Below are positions 46,098 to 58,300 of a stretch of DNA of 64,000 nucleotides, one piece after another; position 1 is the first letter of the stretch; each line of letters begins with the position of its first letter. The stretch comes from Pachypanchax playfairii (Eukaryota; Chordata; Actinopteri; Cyprinodontiformes; Aplocheilidae), in assembly GCA_006937955.1 (NCBI GenBank), contig SSNP01000015.1, forward strand, positions 989,851 through 1,053,850, given 5' to 3'. The translations under genes and the position numbers were made by a program. Below the pieces are notes generated by a model. That model was not told the DNA's origin, did no database searches, and saw only the letters and a program-made list of their open reading frames with translations.

Positions 46098-49000
46098 TTT
46101 GGAGACGCACCCATCCAACTGGAAAAAGAAACAACAAATCAGAAGGAGTAAAAGGTAAAAATGTGAACACTCATGTCAGAGTTGTTCTGAGGTCATTTCA
46201 TATGATGTCATATTGATATTTTTAGCACAGATGAGCAAATAAGAACTAAAGTAGAGAGAGAAAATAAAATTAAACTACAGAATTGTTTCATCAGAACAGC
46301 AACAAACACCAAACAAAGATAGATGCTCATATTCAACCATGAATGTTGTGTTCTATATCCTGACATTTTCTGATCCATGGCCAAAAATAAATAGCTTTCT
46401 AGACAAAAACAATTTATCATAAACTAAATATTACAGTTTTTCATTCAGGTTTAAGCATTCCATGTTATTTTAATGTATTTGTGGTTTTTATTTACGCTCT
46501 ACGCAGCAGTTATGAACCTCCGAGGAACCTTACCTCCCGTCAGGTCTGAATGATGAAGCAGCTGCTTCCTGTTCTGGTTGAGAGGGTATACATCTGCCGG
46601 TGGTCGACTCAGGGTGTAGCGCTTCTGTGGGACAAAGAGGGAGCGGCACAGAGAGATGGAGAGAGAGAGAGTGGGAGGGATGAAGGTGAACCAGAGAGCG
46701 CTGATTCGTGCTTCTCCTCTGCAGTGCCTGAACATACTGTCTGTGAAGCATTAACTGGGCCATCGTCATCACTTTCACCAGCAGGGTGTTATAACCTTGT
46801 CTCCCTCCCTCGTTTGTGTCCTCACTTGTCTCGTCTCCTGAGTCCTCCTGTCCTCATTTGCTCTTTGTCTCTCACTCGGGTAGATTTGTTTTCTCATCTG
46901 CACGGATCTCAAAGTGACATTGTGCTTTGAGTAGCAGGTGCCCTTATGGAGTGCTGTGATAGGGTAAAATTCTTTTCAGTGAGAGTTTGCAGAAACATCC
47001 ACTAAAAATCTTATTTATGAAGCGATTGAGCCAATCAACATCAATAGAAGATCAATATTCTCAGAAATCCACCTCTAAAACATCAATTACATCAATTAGA
47101 ACCCCTCAAAAAAACCTCAAAACAAACAAATGTATCATATTTTCAAAGCCTTTATAATAAATAAAGACATATATCTGGTTTTGGCCTATACATGAGTATG
47201 AACATGCATAATTAGCTTTAATTAATAACTCATGATTATTAAAGTTAAGCCAGCTAGATTATTGATATAGTTACTTTATCAGTCACAAACAGCTGATTTC
47301 ACTCAGTTTCTAACAGCTGACTCGACAGCCATCAATCACACTGTCCAGTTGACATCAGATCAATCAGACATTCCTTCAGTCTTTGCAGTTTAATTCATTT
47401 GCATTTTTATAATTCCTCCTCTGCACTGACATGCTGTTTGAGTCTGAGCTAAACTTCATTATCATTTTCACACAGTGTGACTGTTTTCCATCACATGCTA
47501 AATTTCTGCCCTACCAGAACATTCTAGCACTGTGGTGAGAAGAGAAGGTGTCTCCATCTGATGGCCAATAAAAGAAGTTTCACAAACTCAGCTGGATGTT
47601 TTAACTCAGTTATGATCACAAGATGTCGCTGTTAGGCCAAAATAAAATTTAGAGAGTTGAATTCCTGTAAAAGAAGACAGAACGTTAAAAAAAGAACATT
47701 GCAACTAAACCCAAGTAAAATTTTATAGAAGCTGCAGAAAGGATTGTTTTTCACAGGTGATGATACAAGTAGAAATGCAATTTAAAAAAATGAATTCAAG
47801 GATTTGCAAAGCTCATTAATCAGGTTTTTATTTCCAGCAGAACATAAACACGATATCACAAGTTAAATCGGAGATATTTTGCCATTTCTTGGAAAATATT
47901 AGCTCATTTTCAATTTGATGGCAGTAACAAAGGCAGCAAAAGGTTTGAAACGTAACTGGAATAATTAAAAAAATAACTGGAGGAACAAGTGATAACTAAT
48001 GAGGTTAATTGGCAAAAGTAACAGGACAAAGGAGAAGGAGGGGGAGAGTTTCTCAGGTGCAAAGATGAGCAAATGTTTAATCTGAGACAAACACAAACAG
48101 TTCAAAAGCTGCAACTCTGATGGTGCTTACACTTACTTACTGGAAAAGCTCCATCAGTGTTGAAAAGTATGGGGTTTAAAAAGAACATCTTCTCCTATCC
48201 ATAAAACGTATCTTTCAGGAAGACAAGGTATCATCACAACATCATGACTTTACAGGAGAAGACTCTGTGTGCTGAACTGACCTGCCTGCAGTCCAGATCT
48301 TTCACCAACAGAAAACGTGCATCATTAAATGAAAACTGCAGTCACAAAGGAAAACCGTATCGATGAACAATTTATTGCTTTTTATTTTTTAATACAAGTA
48401 TTTCAGTGAGTGTGTTCTATGTTTTCCATTTGGTAGAGATGGCGCTTTAAATCTTGTAGTTAATTGTTACGTAATTAAAGTCCCTCAGGCAATGTAATAT
48501 TCTATCAGTTTTCATAGTCAGGACATAACATTAGTTTTTCAGGCTTATAAAACAATTTGCATTTTGCTGTTGGCATCCGAGCAAGACATATTAATATACT
48601 GTATGTTGCAGATTACAAGTACCTACTATATTGTGTTTTTAAGACTCGAAATTAATTTCCTTTGAGAAGGAAGAAGAACATCAAAATAGGCAAATACTTA
48701 ATAAAGAATTTTAATTAATTTACAATGAATTTGAATTTTTGGTTGAGAACATAAACAGGTGTTAAGCGAAACAAACAAATTAATAATAGGATAATGATAA
48801 TAGGATAATTCCCCAGTTGGTAAACAAAGGGACATGGGAACTAATTAATGTAGCTCCGTCCCTGTCAGGCTCATTAAGCTAGTGAGTTACGTAATTAATT
48901 TATTTCATTTTGTTTGGGTGTTTTCTTTTCTTTTTTTTTTTTTTTTTGCACTCCAGCCCCTGGCTGCACAACTCATCTCTGTAACATACAGACAGGCGAT

Positions 49001-49325
49001 TCGTCAGTCGGGGCTGGGCTTGTGGGGGGTGTGGGGTGTTCAGACTATCTCGGAAGTAATCTGCCCACGCGTTAAGCCTCTTTATCCCCGCCGAGCCGTC
49101 AGACTGCTCCATCGATGACACTCTGAGGGACTCTGAGAGAAAAAGTGACACAAGTCCGACCGACAAGTTGGTGGCGTTTTACTCCCGACTGACTGTTTGT
49201 GATGATCGGACCCCGGCTGGTGCTGAAGCTGCGTCCCTGAAGCTGCTGCGCGTTAAAGAAGCACCAGAAACGAGCTTCATACTGGGAGTTTTACACAGCC
49301 AGAAGCTGGCAGCGTTGCTTTGGAC
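46098..49325. other. Shared 5' region between thy1 (-) and nectin1 (+)
   Basis: 3.2 kb between divergent start codons. 46500-46930 is less AT-rich and may hold the thy1 non-coding exon and promoter. 47775-48075 is a transposon-like repeat. 48950-49325 is GC-richer ('gtcggggctgggcttgtggg') and should be the nectin1 promoter and 5' UTR. No additional gene recognised. Confidence 0.5.
47775..48075. mobile_element. Degraded transposon-like repeat, relative of 28385-28920
   Basis: Shares 'ggatttgcaaag', 'agctcattttcaatttgatg', 'gcagtaac' with the element in arhgap42 intron 1. It carries further diverged sequence to about 48075 or beyond. Confidence 0.45.
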
Positions 49326-52300
49326 ATGGATCAAAACAAACTTTGGATATTCTTGATAACAACTTGTGTTTTCTCAGGTAAGTAAGTCTCTGTTTTCATC
49401 AAACCTTGTTAAACACTGCAGAATGATGGAGATAAATGACATGTAAACAAAGTTATTCATCACATTATTACACACATTAAAGAAGAAAATATTCAAATCT
49501 TATCTTATTTATATTATTGGATAGGAAATTGGTAAAAGTATCAAAACAAGTTAATGAATAAAACAAGCTACAAAACAGTATAAAAGATCACAATGCCTAT
49601 TAGTTTTAAAATAAGTATTTATTTAAATGTTCTGACTTCATTATTCAAACTAGTAGTGAATCGGCTTTTTTTGTGCTGAAACATCAGAACTAGAAAAAAT
49701 TAATATAAACAGTTAAGTTGAGTAGCCTGCGAGTCTACTGTATGTCCTCACAGGGCTAATTAAGCTTCTCATTACACTGTGGTGAAGATTTTTCAAGGTT
49801 AGGAATAACAAAAGAACTTATTGTTCTTTCACAAAGCTGTAACTTAGTGACAATATCAAACTATTTAATTGTACCAAACGCCATTCATTTAAATATTTTA
49901 GAATCTGAAACTAAAGGAAGCGACAGTATTTTCTAGCAGATGTTTTAACTGGAAGTAAGAGGGCTTTGCTTTCTACCTCTGCACCTGCTTAAACTTGTAA
50001 CTCTGCAGAAGACGTGTAAACGTAGAACTTCCTGTAAGTGGAACGCAGATCTCATTCATACATCCGATCTCGTTCGACTGTTTCAACATAAATATCTAGT
50101 GACATGTGTCAGCTGCCCCGTCAGAGCTATGCGATATAACACAGTTGTTGGCGCCAGTGCAGTTTAAGAAAGTGGTTTCTACAAATGTCATCGTGTAATG
50201 AACAGGCAAAGTTTTGCTTTACTTTAACAGGTGCTGCAGTGTAATCACGCTGAGCCGAGGCCAAACAAGCAGCTGGCATCAGAGTTGTGACTGTGTCATA
50301 ATCGGATGGTGGTATGCGTAATATGTAATGACAAAAGTGATTGTGGCGGATGTGCCGAGCTGCTGTGACATCTGCTGTGATTGCTTTTTTTCCCTCATCT
50401 CTGACAGTAATAAAGTCCCCTCTGTGTGAGCTGGGCAGTAATTTGCTGGCGTGCGTACATGTTTGTTATTAGTGAGTGTGAGGCTGCACCATGTGATTGT
50501 CATGCTGAAGGACAGAGAGGTGGATTAGAGTTAACAGAGAGGAGAAGGGTGAAACAACAAGACTGCTGCCAAGGCTCAGCCTGATCAGCACTTCTGCAGT
50601 GTTTTTGGTGTCGATGCAGAGCACCTCTGTGCATCAGGCTGGTGCAAACTCTGTCATGAGCTGCAGGTGGTTTATTTTTCATTTTGCATAAAAATGTACA
50701 ATTTTCTGAAGAGATTCGTACAGAAAAAGGCAGAATGAGATGAGCAGATATCATCGTGAATATCTACATAATCCAGTGCCCACAGCTGGAACACACAGAC
50801 GCCACTCTACAGAAATAATCCTGCGTAAACACACTCCGTCTGGACGCTCTGTATTTCGTCCATCTCTTTTGTTCATTTCCTCCTCTGAAGACTGCAAACT
50901 CAAAGACTCTTCCACCTCATTGTTCCTCACTCAATGTTTCTCTGCAGGTGTTTCCTTCATTTCTCTCCAACTCGTCTTCCTCTTGACGTTTATATCCTCG
51001 TCTCATGTCTCAACCACTGAGGCAGCAGTCACCATAATCCTGTGTGCGGCCTGCTGAGCGCTGGCCAAGCGTACTCTCCACGTTCCTGCTAGAGAGATTA
51101 CACACAAATACACATGTGTGAGGACACGTGCACGCACGCTGATCCCAATCACAAACAAGAGGAAATTACAGTCAATACAAAAATGATCTTTTTCAGTCAG
51201 CGAAAAATAGGAAAAAAATAATTTTGGCAGATTTAGAAAAAGTCTGGAAACGGTGAAGTTGTTAACGTGGTTATTTTGTGTGGTGAAATAAAAAGAGCGT
51301 AGCATGTACAAAGGTCACATCATAACCAAGTGAGCTGCTTTTTAATTTTCCTGTCCAGATGCAAGTAGAACTACACAAACAGTTTGAGTAATCCCTGATC
51401 AATCGCAGATTTGATAACCAGGAGATTAAACAGTTAATCCCTGTCCTCTTCTCTTTCTCTCTGTTTCTCTTTTTCATTCCTCATGTTGAAGCTGAAAAAT
51501 CAGCTGAAAGAAAATCTTTATTTCCATTATGCTGGAACAGCAGAACTCCATAAACCGGTTTGATACTGATCCGTTTTGTTCTTTTGATCATTAAGAATCC
51601 CTTAAATCCTTTTCTTGGTTGAATTGAATACAATATGGCTGCTTTCAATAACGTTTGGGCATTTCAAAGTCTTGAACTAAAATAGATAAAACATGACCGT
51701 ATAAAATGAATTAACTTCCTAAAAATTATATTTCAACACCTGGTTCTGTTCTCTGTGTTAGTCAGTGTGACAATATCCAAAAAATTTTCCACACTTTTAA
51801 AGATCTGTCTTGTGTTTTTATTCATTCATACCTGTTATGATCTTTGCAGAAATAAAAGAAAGTCGCCATGTGTCATAAAAAACAGTCAACAATCCTTCTA
51901 GAAAAAGTAAGTTCACGTCCTCAAAGTGGTTTTTATATTCAGTGGTGCCCATCAACCCTGACCACACAAGAAGTAATTAAATAAGAAATACTTTCCCATT
52001 TTTTTGTACTACCTGAGTCTGAACGATCTTTTATTTTGAAAAACCTTTTATTTTGAAAAATTACAGGATTTTCTCGGTTACGTCTTGCGCGCCCCTGGGC
52101 AGCAGAAAAATTGCCAAGCATTGACTGGTCCATGGTGATAAAAAGGTTGGGGAACACTGAGTTAAATGACAAAATGACTGACATGAGCATTATTTTTTTA
52201 TATTTAGTTTTACATTTTTTGTTTTAGCACATCATGAGGAAACATATGAATCTTTTTCCATTTTTAAAGCATTAACATCTGCCACTGCCTCTCTGTTTCC

Positions 52301-55300
52301 TTCATACAATCAATGCTTAAATTAATTTGTTACATAATGGTGAGGAAGATGTAGGATATCCTTGCAGGATGCTAACAGAAAAGCCTTTCGTCATGCTGTG
52401 TCGCTCTAGCGTTTCTAAATCTTGCCCATTCAAACGTGAAACAGTATTGCTATTGTTTTGTTTCGTTCCCATGCTTGCCTCCTGGCTGTGTGCTGCAGTT
52501 TATGGGTTATTGTCATGGTGAGGTCATTTCCCATGCTCTAAACAATAGAAGAATGAGTGGACGCAGCTGAAAAGAGGAATCTGGGAGATAGATGGGGAAT
52601 ATTAGTGCTTGTTTGTGTTCAGTTTTAATAGGATTCTGGTTTATTCAAATTATTTTAGTTGCAGAGCTCAATGCTGGACAGTGTTTTAAATAACACTCAA
52701 CAAAAGAGAAAACATATTCAAACATATGAATCAAAGGAAATAAAAGAGGGAAAAGAAGACAAATTTTAAATCATAATAGCTAAACATCCATCCAAATCAA
52801 TCAATCAATCAAAAATATTTTATTGATCCCCGAAGGGAAATTAAGTGTTGTTGTAGCTCAGTTCTTCTTCAGGGAGTCATTGTAGAGGGTTCTAGCTGTG
52901 GACAGGAAGGATCTCCTGTAGCGGTCTGTGCTGCAGCGGATTATGAAGAATCTTCTGACTGAGACACTCTGTTGTTGAGTTACTGTGTTCTGAAGAGGAC
53001 GATGAGGGTTTTCCATCATGTTCTTCATCCTCCTTTGGACAATCAACTCAAGAGACTCCAGTTCAGTCTCCAGGACAGAATCAGTCCTCCTCATCCATCT
53101 GTTCAGCCTCTTCATGTCACTTCCTCTGATGCTGTTCCCCAACAGGTGACAGATGTGATCAGCTGATAAACTCCTCTTCTTTTGCTGCTCCTCTTCAAAT
53201 CTCTGTCTGCCCGTATTGTTGGAAAACCAGGCAGAGACACACTGGAGTCCAGGATATGTTCCTTTAGCCATGTCTCAGTAAAACACATGATGCTGCATTC
53301 CCGATACTCTGGCTGGGTCTTCAACAGAGTTTCAAGTTCATCCATTCCCTCTACAGGAGATCCTTCCTGTCTACAGCTAGAACCCTCTACAGGAGATCCT
53401 TCCTGTCCACAGCTAGAACCCTCTACAGGAGATCCTTCCTGTCCACAGCTAGAACCCTCTACAGGAGATCCTTCCTGTCCACAGCTAGAACCCTCTACAG
53501 GAGATCCTTCCTGTCCACAGCTAGAACCCTCTACAGGAGATCCTTCCTGTCCACAGCTAGAACTCTCTATGGAGATCCTTCCNNNNNNNNNNNNNNNNNN
53601 NNNNNNNNNNNNNNNNNNNNNNNNNNNNNNNNNCTTCCTGTCCACAGCGAGAGCCCTCTACAGGAGATCCTTCCTGTCCACAGCTAGAACCCTCTACAGG
53701 AGATCCTTCCTGTCCACAGCTAGAACCCTCTACAGGAGATCCTTCCTGTCCACAGCTAGAACCCTCTACAGGAGATCCTTCCTGTCCACAGCTAGAACTC
53801 TCTATGGCTCCCTGAAAAAGAACTGAGCTACAACAACACTTGAATTTCCCTTCGGGGATTAATAAAGTATTTTGATTTGATTTGATTTGATTTGATTTTG
53901 TTAGCAAAGAGATCTCACATTTGTCAATATGACTGATGGAAGTGAAGGTTTAAACTTCCTCTTTCTCTCTCTTCACTTTGCTCCTGTTCTGCATCCACGT
54001 CTTCTTCTTTTGAGCTCATCAGGGATCCAGAGTTTCAATTTGAGGATTATTTCAGCCTTAGAAATGACAGTTAGCTGCTCTTTCTTGTAAACAAGTCTCT
54101 TGTTGCCATGGTTACGCATCATAACAAGTGGCAAAGAAGTGACAAATCAAGCAAAAAACTCAATCAGCACAGCACCCAAATCAGAAGTATTTAGAAAGTA
54201 TTTCCAGAAGAAAAAACTAGCAAGAAATACTCAAAAAGAACAAAAAAAAGCTAGCAAATGCTAGCTAAGTCACAGAGCTACTCTAACAAGCTGCCACCAG
54301 TTGTAGCGCTGTTCCATCCATCCATCCATTTTCTTCTGCTTCTGTTTAATTACAATAGAAGAATTATCTGTTGGAAAGATGTGTCACATATCTGATAAAA
54401 GGTATATTTAATTAATAACGGTACTGACGTGTATTTTCGGACATGATATACTAAGAGTTTAATCACTTATTCTGTCTTATACACCTCTTTTGGTTCCTGC
54501 GCTTTATTCTCCTCAAAATAAATGTTTGTTAGAGTTTTAAAATAATTTCTAGTATCAAAATAGCGCAAAAAGCGACCGGTACCGCCATTTTGGTTGTCAT
54601 GAAGAACGAACGCTGTGGCAAAGGTCGTTGACGTAACGCTAGCTGTCCCAATACTGCTATTTGTGCGCACTTGTTCACTACGCACTTTGAACCCTTAATG
54701 AAACAAAAATCAACAATAGTGTTGAGAATATCACAACAAAACAGTGTCGATGTCTCAGTAACATGACATGTACCCTTGAGCGTCAATTACAGCTTGACAT
54801 TGACGTCTCACTTGTCTGCTGAGACGTAGCATTCAGCTCTGCTTGAAGGGGCGGCCCTCAGGTCATCGAGGGTCTGGGGTACAGTGTTATGAGCCTCTAT
54901 GTGGAGACTCTGCTGATCCCAGAGGTTTTCTATGGGATTCAGGTCTGGAGACAATGCAGACCACTCCATTCGAGATACCTCAGTCACCAGCAGCTGTTTT
55001 CTAATGATGAGACCTGGATGAACATTGTCAACCATGAAGATGATATTAGGCTTGTGTTGTTCATTCAGAGGCACAATGACTGGATTAATTATGTTATTCG
55101 AGTAGTTTGGGTTTGTCGCTATATCATTCACTAAGTATAGTGCAGTTCTGTATTAGACACATCTCCCCACACTGTAACATCAACGCCACCAAACACTTGT
55201 CTGGTGACAGTATTGGCTGATGCACAGTGCTTTTCCTAGACATTTCCAACATTGTTGGTGGCCATAATTTCTCCTCAACGTGACTCAACTTTCATAAAGA

Positions 55301-58300
55301 AAGAGCACTGAGGTCAACTGGTCCCTCGTCCCATGTAAATACTCCCTGATTTATGCAAGACAATGACACCTGTACCTGGTCGGGTACCCTCTCAGGTCGT
55401 GTAGCACACTGACTATACTGATGTCAATGGTTTCAAATGGTCTGAGGTGGCACTCGGTTCCTCTCAGCTCCCTTAAATGTTCCTGTATTTCAGTGACATT
55501 CATCATCTGGTTCCTCTGGACTCTGTTCATAATGAGCAGTCATCAGTGTGGGACATGAACAAAGTATGTCCACTTCTATGTTGTTCTGTGACTCTTCCAG
55601 TCTCTCTGCTGCAACCTGCTGATGTCACTTTGTGACACTTGAAGCTCAGTGGCCACTTCTTTCTGAGAATCTCCTGTTTGAGCCCTCACAGTAACAAGAT
55701 ACTGTTGATCAGTTGTTTGGTGTCATATTGATTTCATTAAGTTAACATGTGAACAGCATGATGAGGCTGTTTAAATAACAACTTTGACCGAACCAGGACA
55801 TTTGTTGTTTGATTCATGGATCAAACAGCTGTTTTGGATTTTGCAGTTAAACTCCTTAGAAAACAGCAAGTGTGTAAAAAGTACTGAAACATTGAACTAA
55901 CTTTATCTTCTTTCATATTACCATGGCAACACCATTCCCCATCAACCGAGCCCACAGAACAAACTGCGTAATTTTGATGAATGCATGATGCATATTAACA
56001 TAAAACATTGGCCTATAGATATGAGCTATTATAATTACTTGCTTTTTGAGTTACCTTGGTAACATAATTTGCATAAAACCACCCAAAATGATTAAACTAC
56101 ATTGGATTCCTAATACCTAATAGACTCTCATATTAATTTGACCCCTTTAACCCTTCTTGAGGTATCACACTAGCTCTGTAGGCATCTTCAAAGTTCCTCC
56201 AGGAACTTTACATTTTATTCATTTAGTGATTTGAGAGCTGGATCAAAAGGAAACGATCAGTTCCAATCATGTTTGCTCACAGGATTAACATCCAAGACAA
56301 ATTTAATAAAACGTAAGGAGAATAGGAAGTTAATAAATATGGTATATGGAGCCTGAAGGATGAGCATGACAGAGGAGAAAGGGCCTTTCAATGTTAGAGC
56401 AAATCATTTCCTAAATACAACCCTGGCCTTAGAAGAAGAAACAATCTTTTGACTTTTACATTTTATGATTGTAGGAAGAATATTTAGATTGAGAGGATAA
56501 TTATCAGTAAAATAATTTAAAAAGCAGATGTGTGTGTGCGTGTCTGAACATCTTAATTTATGATTTTTATCCAGTTGTTTTTATTACTATCACACAGAAG
56601 TAAAAACAGTTTTTATGAGCAATTTCTGACAGATACAAGTTTACACACGAGATTCTAGTGGACACTCAGATCAGTGGGTGGGTGTGGCTCCGCTGTGGAT
56701 TTGTTAAAGGAGATCAGTCAGTCAGTGGGAAAATAAACTCTACAAATCCTGCTTATTTATACCTCCCGCTAATCCACAACCTTCGACCTAAGTTTACCTG
56801 CACCTCTGCCAAAATGCATCACGTTCGGCAGCTCAGCTTGCTTTATAAGCTCAGAGTGTTTTGCTGACTGTAAATGTTGTACTGTTGCTCTGAATGTGGG
56901 TGTGAATCATAGACGGACTGCATCAGAGGAAATGTTTTCATGTCATTAACCTAATCTGTATCTTATTTCAGAAATAAAGGGGCAGAAAGTTGAGATGGAT
57001 TCTGGGAAGTCTGGATATGTTGGCTCAAAGGTGGATCTCCGCTGTCGGTTCATCAACAGCAACCCACCTGTTAAGATCTCCCAGGTAATCTGCTTCAGTG
57101 CAGGATTAATGCAAGTCTATACATACTAAACTATAACAAGACCTGAATAAATCACAAGAGCAAAGACTATAGTTCAGACTAAATATCCTAAATTACAGCA
57201 AAACGAGAGTCGTTACTTCTGAAAACACATGTGAGCAGATTGAAAGTTTCAAATAAACAGATTTGGTCCTTCAGTCCTGCATCACTGAAGTTAGTTTTCA
57301 GTACTAATGAGTATTATCTGATATGTTTTTCAGAATGTTTACTCAGTATGTAAAAGTACTTCATACCACACCTCATAGAATCGGTCTAAGCTGAGAACTT
57401 TGCATGCATGTGTTAGTTAGGAGGTTCGACAGCGTGAGCTGCCATTATGACTCTCTGCAGCAACAATTTCGTCTGGACTTTCTGGTGATGTCACCTGGAA
57501 CATTCCTCATTTAACTCAGTTTACATAATTGATATGCAAATTATGTTTTTCAATTCAATTTCTCCAAAAGATGATTGGGATTTGGATCTAAATCCCAAAT
57601 ATCTTCTTGCTGCGGTTGCTGATATAACCTCAATATAAAAAGTTTGGAATGGGTTCAAGAATTTGGGGAAATATAATTTTTGACTATTTGTGAAACCAAA
57701 AGTAAATCCTTCCCAGTTTTGCTCACACTGCTTTCTATTTCACAAATATTTAATAAATTTTGATGAAGATTCAGCAGCACAGACGATAATATACGCAGGG
57801 ATGTTCAGTAGAGAATCATGTCTGTTTTTAATGCTGTGAGATCCTGCATATCCAGTTTGACCTTTGACCTTGTTTCTTGTGCCAGACACTCCTCCTGATG
57901 CACCGTAGACAGTGGAGCTTTAAAGTCCTCAAAAATTTAAATTGAGGAACATTTTTCAAAAATGATTCCACAGTTTTTTTCATGCAGTTTGTCACAAATT
58001 GGTGAACCTCTGCCCATCTTTACATCTGAGAGGCCCTGCCTCTCTGAAAGACTCCTTTTATACTCAGTCATGTTACTGAGCTATTACCAGTTAAAATAAT
58101 TAGTCGTCACATGTTCTTACAGTTTTTCAGTTGTGCCAATCATTAAGATAATTGTTTTGATATATTGCTGCCATCCAATTCAAAATGAGCTAATATTTTC
58201 TATGCAATGATAAAATGTTTCTGCTTCGACATCTGATTTGTTGTTTATGTTTTAGTGGGAAAAAATATGATTTATAAGATCTGAAAATCTTTTATATTTT

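Larger units (their letters stand above)
52795..54315 (-). mobile_element. Internally deleted LINE derivative, copy B, split by a nested insertion
   Basis: Minus strand, in two blocks: 54315-53896 (leader and pre-endonuclease) and 53345-52795 (endonuclease start, then C-terminal reverse-transcriptase tail, 3' UTR and TTGA-type tail). It reads MDELETLLKTQPEYRECSIM, FTETWLKEHILDSSV and RADRDLKRSSK, then jumps near 53170 to LITSVTCWG-type sequence and ends FLSTARTLYNDSLKKN. Without the insert its length is about 970 bp, equal to copy A at 34702-35670, with the same 5' and 3' ends. Confidence 0.75.

Noticed and set aside
46550..46930. 126-codon plus-strand ORF in the thy1/nectin1 spacer
   Set aside because: Low-complexity Ser/Leu-rich translation without motifs, in the probable thy1 promoter region.
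49168..49356. Possible upstream ORF overlapping the nectin1 start
   Set aside because: It begins with TTG rather than ATG and lacks support; the ATG at 49326 gives the expected signal peptide.
53182..53826. 214-codon forward ORF and its antisense partners with DPSCPQLEPSTG or EGSSCGQEGSPV repeats
   Set aside because: Products of translating the 36-bp LINE-derived minisatellite across an assembly gap, not a repeat-containing protein.
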